The translations under genes and the position numbers were made by a program. A DNA stretch of 64,000 nucleotides. Origin: Stramonita haemastoma (taxonomy: Eukaryota > Mollusca > Gastropoda > Neogastropoda > Muricidae). Shown piece by piece: positions 46,999 to 59,199 of the stretch (positions are counted from its first letter, which is position 1; every line of letters starts with the position of its first letter). The notes beneath the pieces are model-generated. The model did no database searches and was not told where the DNA came from. It saw only the letters and a program-made list of their open reading frames with translations. The DNA lies in assembly GCA_030674155.1 (NCBI GenBank), contig CM060322.1:59094130-59158129 (forward strand), written 5' to 3'.

Positions 46999-47384
46999 TT
47001 TACCAGAATGGTTGTTGCACTTCTTTCTTCTCTGGCTCCTAGGTTGGTAAGGATGCAGAATATAAACATGTCAGCTCATGTGTTGAAAGGATGTGTGTGA
47101 TGTTTCTCTGTGTTTCAAATTCGGTATGATAGATCAGCAGACAGGTTTCCTGAACAGTCATGAACTTGAAAGTGTATGCCTTTGTTATTTTATGGGGTTT
47201 TTGCTCGTTTTGTTTCTGATTGTTCCCCTTTTGCTTTTAGATTTTTTTAATTGTGAAGTAGTAAGTTTTCTGGGGAGTTACTGCAATTGAAACTCTACGT
47301 CATCACTGCAGCTAGCGAGAACTCCACACGCCAGATGCTTGACCTTGACAGGGGTATAGCCTGTTGATGGAGTCTCAGGTGTAA

Positions 47385-47990
47385 AAGGGTAAAGGTCAAG
47401 GTGTCCCACAACCTTTGTGGTCTTAGGTGTAAAAGGGTAAAGGTCAAGGTGTCCCACAACCTTTGTGGTCTTAGGTGTAAAAGGGTAAAGGTCAAGGTGT
47501 CCCACAACCTTTGTGGTCTTAGGTGTAAAAGGGTAAAGGTCAAGGTGTCCCACAACCTTTGTGGTCTTAGGTGTAAAAGGGTAAAGGTCAAGATGTCCCA
47601 CAACCTTTGTGGTCTTAGGTGTAAAAGGGTAAAGGTAAAGGTGTCCCACAACCTTTGTGGTCTTAGGTGTAAAAGGGTAAAGGTCAAGGTGTCCCACAAC
47701 CTTTGTGGTCTTAGGTGTAAAAGGGTAAAGGTAAAGGTGTCCCACAACCTTTGTGGTCTTAGGTGTAAAAGGGTAAAGGTCAAGGTGTCCCACAACCTTT
47801 GTGGTCTTAGGTGTAAAAGGGTAAAGGTAAAGGTGTCCCACAACCTTTGTGGTCTTAGGTGTAAAACAGGCATGTAGTTGTATTGCTTGACCGTGACCAG
47901 GGTATAGCCTGTTGATGGAAGTCTATAAGGGTAAAGGGTAAAGGTAAAGGTGTCCCACAACCTTTGTGGTCTTAGGTGTAAAACAGGCAT
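47385..47990. repeat. 48-bp minisatellite, 10 full copies plus two diverged copies
   Basis: The unit starts 'gtgtcccacaacctttgtgg' and continues 'tcttaggtgtaaaagggtaa' then 'aggtcaag'. Copies begin at 47401, 47449, 47497 and every 48 bp to 47833. From 47641 on, 'aggtaaag' and 'aggtcaag' variants alternate, giving a 96-bp higher-order unit. Because 48 is a multiple of 3, 158- and 336-codon frames stay open on the two strands; they are artefacts. Confidence 0.95.
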
Positions 47991-48095
47991 GTAGTAGTAT
48001 TGCTTGACCATGACCAGGGTAACTACAGCCCTTGATGGAGTCTTAGGTGTCAAACAGGTGTCTAGTTGTATTTCTGCAACATCATTTATGCTGCT

Positions 48096-48292
48096 ATAGA
48101 TAGGTAAAGGTGTTTTCATAACCTCCGCAGTCGTTGGGGAGTGAGGCATCAGAGACCTCAGCTTCTCTAGGGACCAGCATAGTGAGGGCGGCGCCCATCT
48201 CCTCTCCCTAGCTGCTTTACCTTCTCTGACCCTAAAGAGGGCAGGTATCCATTTACAGCTAGGTGAACTGGGGGACTGTACTGAAGCCAAGA
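48096..48292 (-). mobile_element. SINE-4 (copy 2)
   Basis: 'gaggcatcagagacctcagc', 'ttctctagggaccagcatag', 'gctgctttaccttctctgac' and 'cctaaagagggcaggtatcc' match 21458-21600. The tRNA-like head is absent here. It lies immediately beside the 48-bp array. Confidence 0.65.
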
Positions 48293-48392
48293 CGTGATGT
48301 GACATCAGGAGGGATAGTCGTTATGTGACATCAGGAAGGGGTACACGTTATGTGACATCAGGATGGATAGACGTTATGTGACATCAGGAAGA
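48293..48392. repeat. 28-30-bp tandem repeat, about 3.5 copies
   Basis: The unit is 'gttatgtgacatcaggaagg' plus 'ggtagac'. Confidence 0.85.
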
Positions 48393-49535
48393 GGCAGACA
48401 AGTATGTTTTCTCTAATGTTTCTTCAAGTATTGCACACAAGTACCGTACACCCAGTTTAATTCAACAAAAAGACGCTTTCATCTTGCCAAAGATTCCTAT
48501 AATTACATAGGCGATCGCTAGAATTCGTTTTATGTGATGAAAATGGATACATTGATTTCGTTCTTCAAAGCAACCGGTTCAGCCACTGTGTTCATGGATA
48601 GTGAATCAATAAATCAATACTGGTTTTGTATGCTATGGTTTTTTCTCTGTCTCTCTGTGTGTCTCTCTCTGTGTCTCTATCTGTCTCTCTCTTTGTCTCC
48701 CTCTCTCTCTACAGCTGCCGTGGGTTCTTTTACATACTCTAAACGCCTTTGTGAACACAGCTACATTCATGCCAGTCCATGGTCGGCACTCATCTACACT
48801 CTGATGTGATTATCGCCTTCAGCCGACGCCCAATGCATTTGTGTTATACAGACAATCCCTGAAGTCGAAATGCAGCTACCTTCACGGCGGCAAAAATGGC
48901 CGCACACACAAATCTCCCCAATGGTAGACCTCGGAGCTACATATACGGACAAGTTTGTAGAAAATAGTAGATAGAAACTTGAAGACTACAATGTATCCTC
49001 TTGCTTGATGAAAACTATCTGCACAGGCCGCGCTAGTCTTTCTGCCTGTGTGTGTCTATGTCTATCTCTATAGTGAATTTTGTACAGACAATTTTACTTC
49101 GATGTGTATGCTTCACATATGCATTGCATGCATTTGCCATATCATTTTTATCTATGACAGTTTTGATGCATTTTGCTTTTATCATCAATATTTTGTTATT
49201 CATTGATGAAGAATGAATGAATGCTTTGTAAAGTTGGAATATGTGTGTAGCCATGCTTTCTTTGTAGGCCAGTGATGGTATGAAAATTATTGTGTAATAA
49301 GATTATGATAATCATGTGTAATGGGTGTGTGTATGTGTATGCGTGCATACGAAAGTCCTTTGAACTCTGTAAACAGGAGTGTGTTTTAGAATGTGATAAT
49401 TGTTTATGTTTGAGCCAGTAGAGACATGAGGAAAGTGATAGTAGTGAGGACAGGAGATGAAAACCACAAAGAAATGCCAAATGGGATTCTGGTATGGGAG
49501 TTTTCCTTTCCGGTCAGTTTGAGGTTTTATACCCC
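48393..49535. other. Intergenic, no recognisable feature
   Basis: Mixed unique sequence with one short pyrimidine tract (48645-48710). 'tgaagtcgaaatgcagctac' at about 48862 is a weak match to SINE-2. No exon was recognised. Confidence 0.5.
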
Positions 49536-49539
49536 CCCA

Positions 49540-49621
49540 CCCCACACACACCACACCACACCACACCACACACACACACACACCACACCACACCCACACC
49601 CACATCCCACACACACACACA

Positions 49622-49712
<91 letters not shown>
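49540..49712. repeat. (CA)n with CACCACA interruptions
   Basis: An imperfect and then pure (CA)n tract. Confidence 0.9.
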
Positions 49713-49716
<4 letters not shown>

Positions 49717-49887
49717 CACATGTTCTTAATCCCCTCCATATTTCCTTCCCGGCATGGTGATCCCACTTCAGTCCTCTGCTATTGATCACTGATCGATCAT
49801 CAGGTCTGGCCACCTTAGGAACCAGCAAGAAAGGGGGGGTGGGGTGGCTGGTGAAAGCGAAGGGGGTGAGGGGAGGGAGGGCAGGAG

Positions 49888-49892
<5 letters not shown>

Positions 49893-49969
<77 letters not shown>

Positions 49970-50025
49970 CTGGCGTGACAAGGAAGGAAGGAAAGAAAGA
50001 AGAAGGGGGGGGGGGGGGGGGGGGA
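49893..50025. repeat. (GA)n and G homopolymer
   Basis: (GA)n at 49893-49966, and about 18 G at 50007-50024. Confidence 0.88.
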
Positions 50026-50259
50026 AGGAGGGAAGGGCTAATTTCTTCCTGCAAGAGTACAGTGAGAGAGATACCAGGATCTGAAGACCTGGAGTCTGTC
50101 TGGATTGCTGGTGTGTACTTAGGGTGTTGGCTAGATAATTATGTTGATGAGTGAATGAATGAAGGAATGAATGAATGAAGAGATATATAGATCAATAAAG
50201 AAGATGAAGAAATCAGACGAATAAAGATGTAAATGATAAAGAAGACCAGACTTGATAGT

Positions 50260-50278
50260 TGTGTGTGTGTGTGTGTGT

Positions 50279-50332
<54 letters not shown>

Positions 50333-50403
50333 CATGTGTGTGTATGTGTGTGCGTGTGCGTGTGCGTGCGTGTGTGTGTACGTGTGTGTATGTGTGTGTG
50401 TGT
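50260..50403. repeat. (GT)n microsatellite
   Basis: (GT)n with AGCATG and CGTG interruptions. Confidence 0.9.
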
Positions 50404-50404
50404 A

Positions 50405-50500
50405 AGTCAAAGTCAGTCAAAGTCAAAATTTTATTTCAGAAGGCATTGAGTAAGCTATAAATTTGCTTTTTTTCATCAAGCCATCTATCTAGCAAAAAAA
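50405..50500 (-). mobile_element. LINE-like 3' end, family Z, (GACTTT)n tail
   Basis: 'gtcaaagtcagtcaaagtca', 'aaattttatttcagaaggca', 'ttgctttttttcatcaagcc' and 'atctatct' on the plus strand is the reversed family Z terminus. Confidence 0.6.
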
Positions 50501-50810
50501 CCAACACAACAAAACAAAAGCAAAAAAGCAACCCCCCCGAAAACAAGCAAACAAACAACAACAACACTTAGACAAAAACAGACAAACTAACAAACAACTT
50601 ATCTGACTCAAGTTTACCTGCTTCTATTTGTTATCTTTTTGTATGTATAGTTCAAGCAGTTTCCGATGGTAAGACCTGTTTTTTTCCCATTATCCTCTAT
50701 TCACCTGTCCACACAAACACACCGACATTCATTAAAAAAAAACTCTTTTCTTTCCCAATCACTTGTCTAAAATCACTTTTTAGTGGATAGACGTTAAAAT
50801 GAAGACTCAC

Positions 50811-50830
50811 ACACACACACACACACACCA

Positions 50831-50891
<61 letters not shown>

Positions 50892-50920
50892 CACGTATGC
50901 GCGCATGCGCACGCGCGGGG
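50811..50920. repeat. (CA)n with (GC)-rich end
   Basis: (CA)n followed by 'gcgcgcatgcgcacgcgcg'. Confidence 0.88.
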
Positions 50921-51217
50921 ATGGGCGTCTCCTGGCTATGAATGTATTCCTGCAGTATTGTATCTGAGAGAAATCTAAACATCGAGTTTTTGTTCACATA
51001 CTGAACGATTCTGGCACTGAGTCTTCAAATAATCATCCGATCCGAAAGACTAGCACCCGGACATCTCCTCAAAGAGCAGCAACAACAAAATAAAACAAAA
51101 CAAATCCAGAGAAAAGGAGGGGAGGGGGGTAGTGGAACCAGATCTAGCTGGAAAGGGTTGAACTGAATAAATCAAATAAATCAAATCAAAATGTTAGTAT
51201 TTATTTTTAATTTTTAG

Positions 51218-51427
51218 TTTCTTCTTTTATATCGAGGATAATGGGATAAGCACTCTTGTGCTTTTTTACGTCCAGTCCCCGTGTGTATGCAGTTTTGTAA
51301 ATGTCATCTGTTCCCACCGGTACACGGTGGCCTACTCTTAGGAAAAGCGGAACAGGATTTAACGTGTGCGCAAGATGTTCTGCGTGCGTTCACACACGGG
51401 GCCTCGGTTTATAGTTTCATCCGAAGT
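51218..51427 (-). mobile_element. SINE-1 fragment, minus strand, 5'-truncated
   Basis: From 'tcttttatatcgaggataat' to 'agtttcatccgaag', where a 17-bp AT-rich array takes over. The stem-loop is intact (arms 51248-51253 and 51258-51263 on the plus strand). Confidence 0.8.
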
Positions 51428-51692
51428 ATATAAAGTTATGCAGTATATATAGTTATACAGTATATATAGTTACACAGTATATAATTTTATAGTTATACAG
51501 TATATACAGTTATACAGTATATATAGTTACACAGTATATATAGTTATACTGTATGTATAGTTACACAGTATATATAGTTATACTGTATGTATAGTTATAC
51601 AGTATATATAGTTATACAGTATATATAGTTATACAGTATTTATAGTTATACAGTATATATAGTTATATAGTTATACAGTATGTATAGTTACA
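51428..51692. repeat. 16-17-bp AT-rich minisatellite (tatatagttatacagta)n
   Basis: About 16 units, with 'ttatacagtata' and 'ttacacagtata' variants. Confidence 0.9.
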
Positions 51693-52141
51693 TACTGCTT
51701 TAGCCTGGACCAGCGCTTTTAGCAGGAACTGGTGGAAGCGAAGCATGTGCCCAAAGCTACTTTACAATGTCATCACACTTTGGTACATGCTGTGCAGATG
51801 TCTTTATCGCTGAGAAGGTTCTAGCTGGTGGACGGAAGGCTGGGTGTCAGTTTGTCTGTGTGCTCATGCATATTTCACTATGGCTGGTCAGTTTTGGTTC
51901 TCACCAAAAAATTGTATTATCATAAAGACTGACAAAAAGCAGTGTTCGACCTAATAACAGCAGAAACACATCTATAATTATCTCCACAGCTGTACAGGGA
52001 GGAATGCTGCAAAACTCCTCTTCCCAACTGGCTTGCTTCACAGCCACTTATTGCACAGTCATTGCTGGAAGACACCCCTCCCCTCCTATCCCCTCATGAT
52101 CGCCCAACACACACAGCATTTCAGGGTCCCCGTAAAGCGGT

Positions 52142-52500
52142 GATTTGATTTATTCTTTTATATCCAGGATAATGGAATAAGCACTCTTGAGCTTTTTTTT
52201 TACATCCAGTCCCCTGTGTACGCATTTTTGTAAATGTCATTTGTTCCCACCGGCACACGATGGGCTACTCTTACGAAAAGCGGAACAGGATTTAACGTGT
52301 GCGCAAGATGTTCTGCGTGCGTTCGCACACGGGGCCTCGGTTCGCACACGGGGCCTCGGTTTAAAGTCTCATCCGAAGGACTTTTGGGAGAGTGGAGTCA
52401 GCACTGATGTTAACTTCAGGAGAAAAATCTCCTCGACCGGAATCGAACCCAGGTCGTCAAATTGCCAGTGCAAGGTTCTGACCACTTGGCTATCCGTCCC
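52142..52500 (-). mobile_element. SINE-1, full length, minus strand
   Basis: The copy is complete from its 3' end (52142) to the tRNA-like head ending at 52500. The B box is 52439-52449 on the minus strand. It contains a tandem duplication of 'ttcgcacacggggcctcgg'. Confidence 0.88.
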
Positions 52501-52730
52501 TGATGGTTTGGGATGACGATTGTGGGTCTCTGCGTGGTCTGAACTGTAGTTTTTTTTGTTTTGTTTTGAGGCAGACAGGAAGGGCAGACAACTGCTGAAG
52601 ATGGCTCCAGAAGGGAGAGAAGCGAGTGGGGCAGACAATGGAGAAGATTGATTTCCGGTCTCCATCCTGTCAGGCAGCCCTCAGCCACACCACCTCTCTC
52701 CTGTCAGGCAGACAGGACCTGGGCCTGTAA

Positions 52731-52841
52731 CACACACACACACCTCACACACACACACACACAACACACACACACACACACACTACACACACTCACACAA
52801 CACGCCAATACACTCACTCACACACACACACTCACTCACAC

Positions 52842-52889
<48 letters not shown>

Positions 52890-53042
52890 ACACACAACAC
52901 ACACACACACACACACACAACACACACACACACACCACACACACTCACACACACACGCACACATACCACTCACACACACAACACTCACTCACACACACAC
53001 ACACTCACACACACACACATACACACACACTCACACACACTC
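52731..53042. repeat. (CA)n, highly interrupted
   Basis: CA repeats with CTCA, CAACA and CCACA interruptions over 310 bp. Confidence 0.88.
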
Positions 53043-53055
53043 ATAACCCCCCCTT

Positions 53056-53420
53056 TCATCTCTCTCTCTTTCTCTCTCTTCTTTCTCTTCTCCTCTTCCC
53101 TCTCCCTCCTCTCTCCCTCTTCACTTCCGTCCCCTCTCTCTTCCCCCCTCTCTCTTTCCCTCCCCTCCCTCTCTCCCCCTCTCCCCTCCTGTCCTCTCGC
53201 CATCCCCCTCTCTCTCCTCTCTCTCTCTGTCTCTGTTTGTATCTGTCTGTATGTCTCCCTCTCTCTTTCTCCCCCTCTCTCCCTCTATCTGCCCTCTCTC
53301 CCATTCTCCCTCCCCCTCTCTCCCTCCATCTCCCTCTCTCCTCCCTTCTCTGTCTCCCTCTCTGTCTCTCTTCCCCCTCTCTCCCTCTGTCCCCCCTCTC
53401 TCTGACCCCCCCTCTCTCAG
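53056..53420. repeat. CT-rich low-complexity tract
   Basis: Degenerate pyrimidine sequence, about 360 bp. Its Leu/Ser/Pro-rich and Arg/Glu-rich frames are artefacts. Confidence 0.85.
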
Positions 53421-53529
53421 ACAGAAAGGATTGTATCTATGCAGTGTCTTTGTGTCCCTCACGTCTGCTTCTGCCCAGAGCAGGAGCATTGCAGACGGTG
53501 TCCGTGTTGTTCAGCTCCTGCCTGTGTCC

Positions 53530-53840
53530 ACAAACCCCGTGCTCCACGAAGTCGTGGGTTTGAATCCGGCGGCGTCTGGTGATCTTTTTTATATAAAGTC
53601 TCTCGGGCCACCTCAGGTGCAGAGCTGCCAGTGCCCTAATTCCCTTCCTGTATATATATACTCATGTAGAAGATCAAATATGCACGTTAAAGATCCTTAC
53701 TCTGTGTCAGCGGTCGGTGGGTGACGGTATAGGGAAACATGAACAACCCAGCATGCATCCCCACAGTCGGAATGTGGCTACCCTCATGTCACCATTAGCG
53801 AATCTCGGAGTACTCTCCGAGGAACGAAAAAAAAAGAATT
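53530..53840 (+). mobile_element. SINE-2, tRNA-derived repeat with B box
   Basis: A B-box word 'ggtttgaatcc' (53557-53567) follows a tRNA-arm-like 'cacgaagtcgtg'. The body contains 'tctcgggccacctcaggtgc', 'tgcacgttaaagatcctta', 'cggtcggtgggtgacggtat' and 'cacagtcggaatgtggctac', and ends in an A-run after 'tctccgaggaacg'. The 'cacgttaaagatcc' word occurs widely in lophotrochozoan SINEs as I remember them. The 5' A box is missing or eroded. Confidence 0.65.
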
Positions 53841-54179
53841 GATGATTCCTTGGCGGATCGACAGAGAAAAGTACACACAGAGGGGTAGAGAGGAGGAAAG
53901 ATACAGCCTGTACATGAGCACTTAACACACACTTGACTGCTGATTGACTCGGCATTGCTGTCTTTGAACACGCCAGCTGTTTTCTTGTTTCCCTAAGGGC
54001 CGGATAGTGGCAGTAATGACAGGGTCTTTAGGGGGCAGGCAACCTCTTGCTACACACGCCAAGTGGGCGAAGCTGTGGGAGGTCTGTGACTACAGCCACC
54101 AGAAATCTGCAGAACATTACACTAGCAGATTAAGCACTCGCGATTTATCAAAGTCAAATGCTTGTCGTTTGTTTTGAGA

Positions 54180-54298
54180 TGTATGTATGTATGTATGTAT
54201 GTATGTATGTATGTATTGTATGTATGTATGTATGTATTGTATGTATGTATGTATGTATGTATGTATGTATGTATTATTTATTTATTTATTATTTATTT
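54180..54298. repeat. (TATG)n and (TTTA)n microsatellite
   Basis: (TATG)n with two TATTG phase slips, then TTTA units. Confidence 0.9.
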
Positions 54299-54535
54299 AT
54301 TCTTTTATATCGAGGATAACAGAATAAGCAATCATGTGCTTTTTTTATCCGGTCCCGTGTGTATGCAGTTCTGTAATATTGTCATCTGTTCCACGCACAC
54401 GATGGCCTACTCTTACGAAAAGCGGAACAGGATTTAACGTGTGCGCAAGATGTTCTGCGTGCGTTCACACACGGGACCTCGGTTTAAAGTCTCATCCGAA
54501 GGACTTTTGGGAGAGTGAGTCAGCACTGATGTTAA
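54299..54535 (-). mobile_element. SINE-1 fragment, minus strand, 5'-truncated
   Basis: From 'ttcttttatatcgaggataa' to 'agtcagcactgatgttaa', embedded between two (TATG)n arrays. Confidence 0.8.
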
Positions 54536-55037
54536 GTATGTATGTATGTATGTATGTATGTATGTATGTATGTATGTATGTATGTATGTATGTATGTATG
54601 TATGTATGTATGTATGTATGTATGTATGTATGTATGTATGTATGTATGTATGTATGTATGCATGTATGTATGCATGTATGCATGCATGTATGCTGTATGC
54701 ATGCATGTATGTATGTATGTATGTATGTATGTCATGTATGTATGTATGTATGCATGTAGTATGTTGTATGAGTATGTATGTATGTATGCATGTTGTATGT
54801 ATGCATGATTGTATGTATGATGTATGTATGTATGTATGTATGTATGTATGTAGTATGTATGTATGTATGTGTATGTATGTATGTATGTATGTATGTATGT
54901 ATGTATGTATGTATGTATGTATGTATGTATGTATGTATGTATGTATGTATGTATGTATGTATGTGATTATGTATGCATGCATGTATGCATGCAGTATGCA
55001 TGCATGTATGCATGCATGCATGTGTATATGTATGCAG
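54536..55037. repeat. (TATG)n array with (CATG) variants
   Basis: About 500 bp of TATG tetranucleotides. Interior sections contain GCATGTATGCATGCATG words, which are self-complementary. Confidence 0.92.
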
Positions 55038-55231
55038 ATATATTTGTATGTGAAGTCTGCGAACGCTGATATATATGTATATAGTTAACATGTACCTCTT
55101 TTTGTAAAATAAGAATTAAAAAGTGTTGAACAAAACGAAGGGCTTCAGCCATTCTTTCTCTAAGCCCATCACCCTCACCAGGCATTAGCCTTCACTGCCT
55201 GTGCTGCTTCAGCAACAGTGAGCAGTTTCTA

Positions 55232-55672
<441 letters not shown>

Positions 55673-55892
55673 CACACATTGTGACTGATGCCGTTGAATT
55701 AATTCTGCCTCTGAATGTCATGAAAGTGTCATTGTTAATCAGTAATTTAATTAAGATTTAGCACGCACGCACACACACGCACGCTCGTGCACGCAAAATT
55801 ATACAGACACAGCGATACAAACACAGACAGATTACAGCTGGAAACAGACAACCAGATAAACAGACAGAAAGGTAAGTGAAGTCAAGTCAAGT

Positions 55893-55990
55893 CAATCAAA
55901 TTCTTTTATTTCGAGGATAATGAATAAGCGCTCATGTGCTTTTTTTTTTTTTACATCCAATTCCCGCACTTTTCAGGGATAAGATCAAGA
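55893..55990 (-). mobile_element. LINE-like 3' end, family X, minus strand
   Basis: 'attcttttatttcgaggata', 'atgaataagcgctcatgtgc', then 'catccaattcccgcactttt' and 'cagggataaga'. The 'tatccctgaaaagtgcggg' form on the minus strand marks family X and not SINE-1. Confidence 0.6.
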
Positions 55991-56335
55991 TAAAAACCTG
56001 TAACTAAACAGCAGCAACAACAATAATAATAATACATCAAATACCAAACACTAGAGACAACGACCTATAGCAAACAACAGACAAGAAATAAGGACAGAAA
56101 AACTATAATGAAATAACAAAAATATACAAACTCAGAGAACTAAAATAAGAAATAAACAATTAGTGATGATTATGATTAAAAAAAAACACTAATAAGTACG
56201 CAGCAACGGAAAAGCATAACGAGTTTAGCAAGTGAAAACATCATTCCACCACCATCTATCAACAAAATAAGTAATATAAATAAAAACATTTTGGTAAAAG
56301 GAGGAAGAAATTTAACCAGTGTCTCTCCTAGGCCG
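55991..56335. other. A-rich intergenic sequence, no feature recognised
   Basis: Asn/Lys-codon-like A-rich sequence that could be more of the family X element. No domain is visible. Confidence 0.4.
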
Positions 56336-56360
56336 GGGGGGGGGGGGGGGGGGGGGGGAG
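56336..56360. repeat. G homopolymer
   Basis: About 23 G. Confidence 0.85.
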
Positions 56361-56455
56361 GAAATACAACAGCAAATAGCAATAGCAAATTACATAAAAC
56401 GAATCCCAGATTTTGAAAAAAACACATTAAAAAAATAAATTGCATAATGATTTAT

Positions 56456-56709
56456 ACACACACACACACACGACGCACGCACGCATGCATGCACATACAC
56501 ACGCATACACACATACGTGTGCGCACGCGCAACACACGCGCGCGCGCACGATTTCAAAGCATGGACCACCCCAAGTTGACAGCGATCCCTACAGTCAAGG
56601 GAGATAAAGCGCTTACTTCACATCAGGAGTTATCTGTAGCAATCGGCACAGCAGCCACACAGGCTGCATCAGACCTTTCTCGCAGCAACAACCACACACA
56701 CACACACAC

Positions 56710-56743
<34 letters not shown>

Positions 56744-56746
56744 ACC

Positions 56747-56778
<32 letters not shown>

Positions 56779-56958
56779 ACGCACGCACGCACCACAACAC
56801 ACACACACACACAGACACACAGACACAGACACAGCACACACAACAGACCACACACACACAGACATAGACAACCACACACACACACACACACACGCACACA
56901 CACAACACGCACACACACACACACACACACAGCACACACACACACACACACCACAACA

Positions 56959-57010
<52 letters not shown>

Positions 57011-57018
57011 CACACACA

Positions 57019-57053
<35 letters not shown>

Positions 57054-57073
57054 ACACACTACACACTACACAC

Positions 57074-57114
<41 letters not shown>

Positions 57115-57143
57115 CACACACACACCACACACACACACACACC
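56456..57143. repeat. (CA)n mega-array with (GC)-rich start
   Basis: (CA)n with many short interruptions over almost 700 bp, opened by 'gcgcacgcgc...cgcgcgcgc' (56520-56550). A 130-bp unique island sits at 56550-56690. Confidence 0.88.
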
Positions 57144-57948
57144 TCATACTTTTAAAAGCCCTGCCTTGCCCTTTACCAACCAACCATTCCACTTCAAACT
57201 GAAGCCGACAGCTCCAACAGATAGCTGGGGCCCATCTAAAGCGACGTTAGGAGATAGCCGTAGGGTCTTTAAAACTTGAAGCAGATGAACTTTGAAGAAG
57301 AAAAGTATTAAGACGTTTGTAAATTTATCAGTTTTTTTCTCTGCTCTTGGCAGGACATTAACTGCCTCCAGTGCCCGCACTGAAAGCTTGCAGCAACAAA
57401 CCTGCCTGTCTGTCTGTCTAACCCTGGATGGATTTCTCTCTGTATTTATTTGACGTATATCCCGTTTTGTGTTGGGAGCTTTGATTGGTTTGACCTCTTG
57501 CTATGAAGGCAGCTGCCCTCCATCTTCAATATCATTTCACCTTTGAATAAACCCGCATCCTCCTCGTGTATTATAATATCCTACGGTTGCAGCTTTCATT
57601 TGCATACTGTGCAGTACACTGAAAGACGGACATTTTTCATGTGTGATCACTGATATAAAGCTTGTCATGTTAATTTGATATGCAGTTTTTCCAAGAGCTG
57701 TTGTTGTCATGTATGAAACATTTCAAACCAGTCTCTGTGCCAAACCAGGCGCTTGCCCCAACATGTATCCAGCATACGCTTGTCTTGAGGCATAACTCTT
57801 AGTGTCCAATATTTTCCTGTTTTCCTAAACCAGCAAATGCTACATGGGACAACACGGTCTTTAACCTGCATACTTGATTTTCCAACTGGGATTCAGACGT
57901 GCACACAGGGCCCTAGTAGCCCCTACACAGTTTCATTTGAAAAATGCA
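57144..57948. other. Intergenic, no recognisable feature
   Basis: Unique sequence with balanced composition. No exon or repeat family was recognised. Confidence 0.5.
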
Positions 57949-58094
57949 TGGGCAGGGGTTCAGAACCTAATTCAACTCCGTGGGGAAGATCCCCTTAATT
58001 AACAGAGACTGTGGCTGGTAGATTCGAACCTGGGCCTCACATCACCTTCAGATCGCAAAGCTGATGTTCAAGCCACTGGGCCTCTATCGCCCCA
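57949..58094 (-). mobile_element. SINE-3, tRNA-like head on the minus strand
   Basis: On the minus strand it reads 'ggggcgatagaggcccagtg', 'gcttgaacatcagctttgcg' and later 'ggttcgaatctaccagcc'. The A-box-like word 'ggcccagtggct' and the B box 'ggttcgaatct' (58020-58030) lie about 50 bp apart, slightly wider than in a tRNA gene. No acceptor-stem pairing is seen. Only one copy is in the window. Confidence 0.55.
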
Positions 58095-58548
58095 TAAGTT
58101 GATACATGTTTGTACATTTTCTGCCTGCCAAGTGGGGTGTTATCTCTCTGCAGCCCCGAAACATTCCCTTATTTTATTTATTTTTTTAATTTTATAACCC
58201 TTATCACTTGTCTACCGCCCTGGCTGTGAAGTTCTCGCAGTGCAGACACTTTCCTCCACGTGCACAGATAAGCAAGGTGGCTCTTCTTTAAAGTTGTTTT
58301 GGTCTGAGCATCCAATCCAAGACGTTAACGCTCTGATAGCAGACTGTGTACATCTTGCTGCCTTGATAGCAGTGAATTGGAGGCTGCTATGTTTATTCGG
58401 TGCTGAAGATGGCAGTTCTCCTTTCATTCACTGCAAAAGCAAAGTCTAATACAGGTTTTCACCGTGGAGACTGGGCTAGTTCCTAGTTTATTCTCTCTGG
58501 CCTCATGCTAATTGCACAGATGATACAGACCCAGAGAAACAACAGAAG

Positions 58549-58760
58549 AGCACACACAAACACAGACAGACTCACATATACACACACACGCGCGCGCGCG
58601 CATGCACGCACTCACATACACACCCACCCACCCATGCACGCATGCATGTATGCATGCACGCTCTCTTTCTCTCTCACACACACAAATACACACACGCATA
58701 CGCACACATGCACACACGCACGCACACACACACACACACACAGACACGTGCGCGTGCGCG
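58549..58760. repeat. (CA)n and (GC)n(AC)n tracts
   Basis: Interrupted CA repeats with 'cgcgcgcgcgcatgc' and 'gtgcgcgtgcgcg' words. Confidence 0.85.
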
Positions 58761-58764
58761 AGTT

Positions 58765-58918
58765 GAAACCTGTTCTGCCTTTCGAAAGAGTGGACTTTTG
58801 TGCCGGTGGGAACGGATGATAAAATTTTCAAAGCCGCATGCACATGGGGACTAGATGTGAGGAAAGCATGGCTACTTATTCCTTATCCTTGATATAAAAG
58901 AACGAAAAGGAAAAAATA
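58765..58918 (+). mobile_element. SINE-1 3' fragment
   Basis: 'cctgttctgcctttcgaaag', 'tgccggtgggaacggatgat', 'gcatgcacatggggactaga' and 'ttatccttgatataaaagaa' follow the SINE-1 3' half with moderate divergence. Confidence 0.7.
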
Positions 58919-59199
58919 ACACACACATCTACACACACATCATGCAACACGCATTGGAAAGTATGCACACGCACATGCATACCTGCATGTACATTTCTCT
59001 CTCCTTTTAAACACACACACATGTAGGCTACACACGTGCAGAGATAAAAGTGAAAAAAACAGAGAGTCCATGTATCTGACATCCTTTGTTGTTGAAGCCG
59101 TGGACAGCCAGACACCTATGCAGGCATGATGCAATGACAGCATCCACACTCGGTTCCCTGTGTAGGTCTTTGCTGTCTTCTTTTTGTAGTTATTCATTC

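Noticed and set aside
47278..48305. 336-codon and 187-codon minus-strand frames and a 158-codon plus-strand frame
   Set aside because: They are produced by the 48-bp tandem repeat, whose length is a multiple of three, so any stop-free unit gives long frames on both strands.
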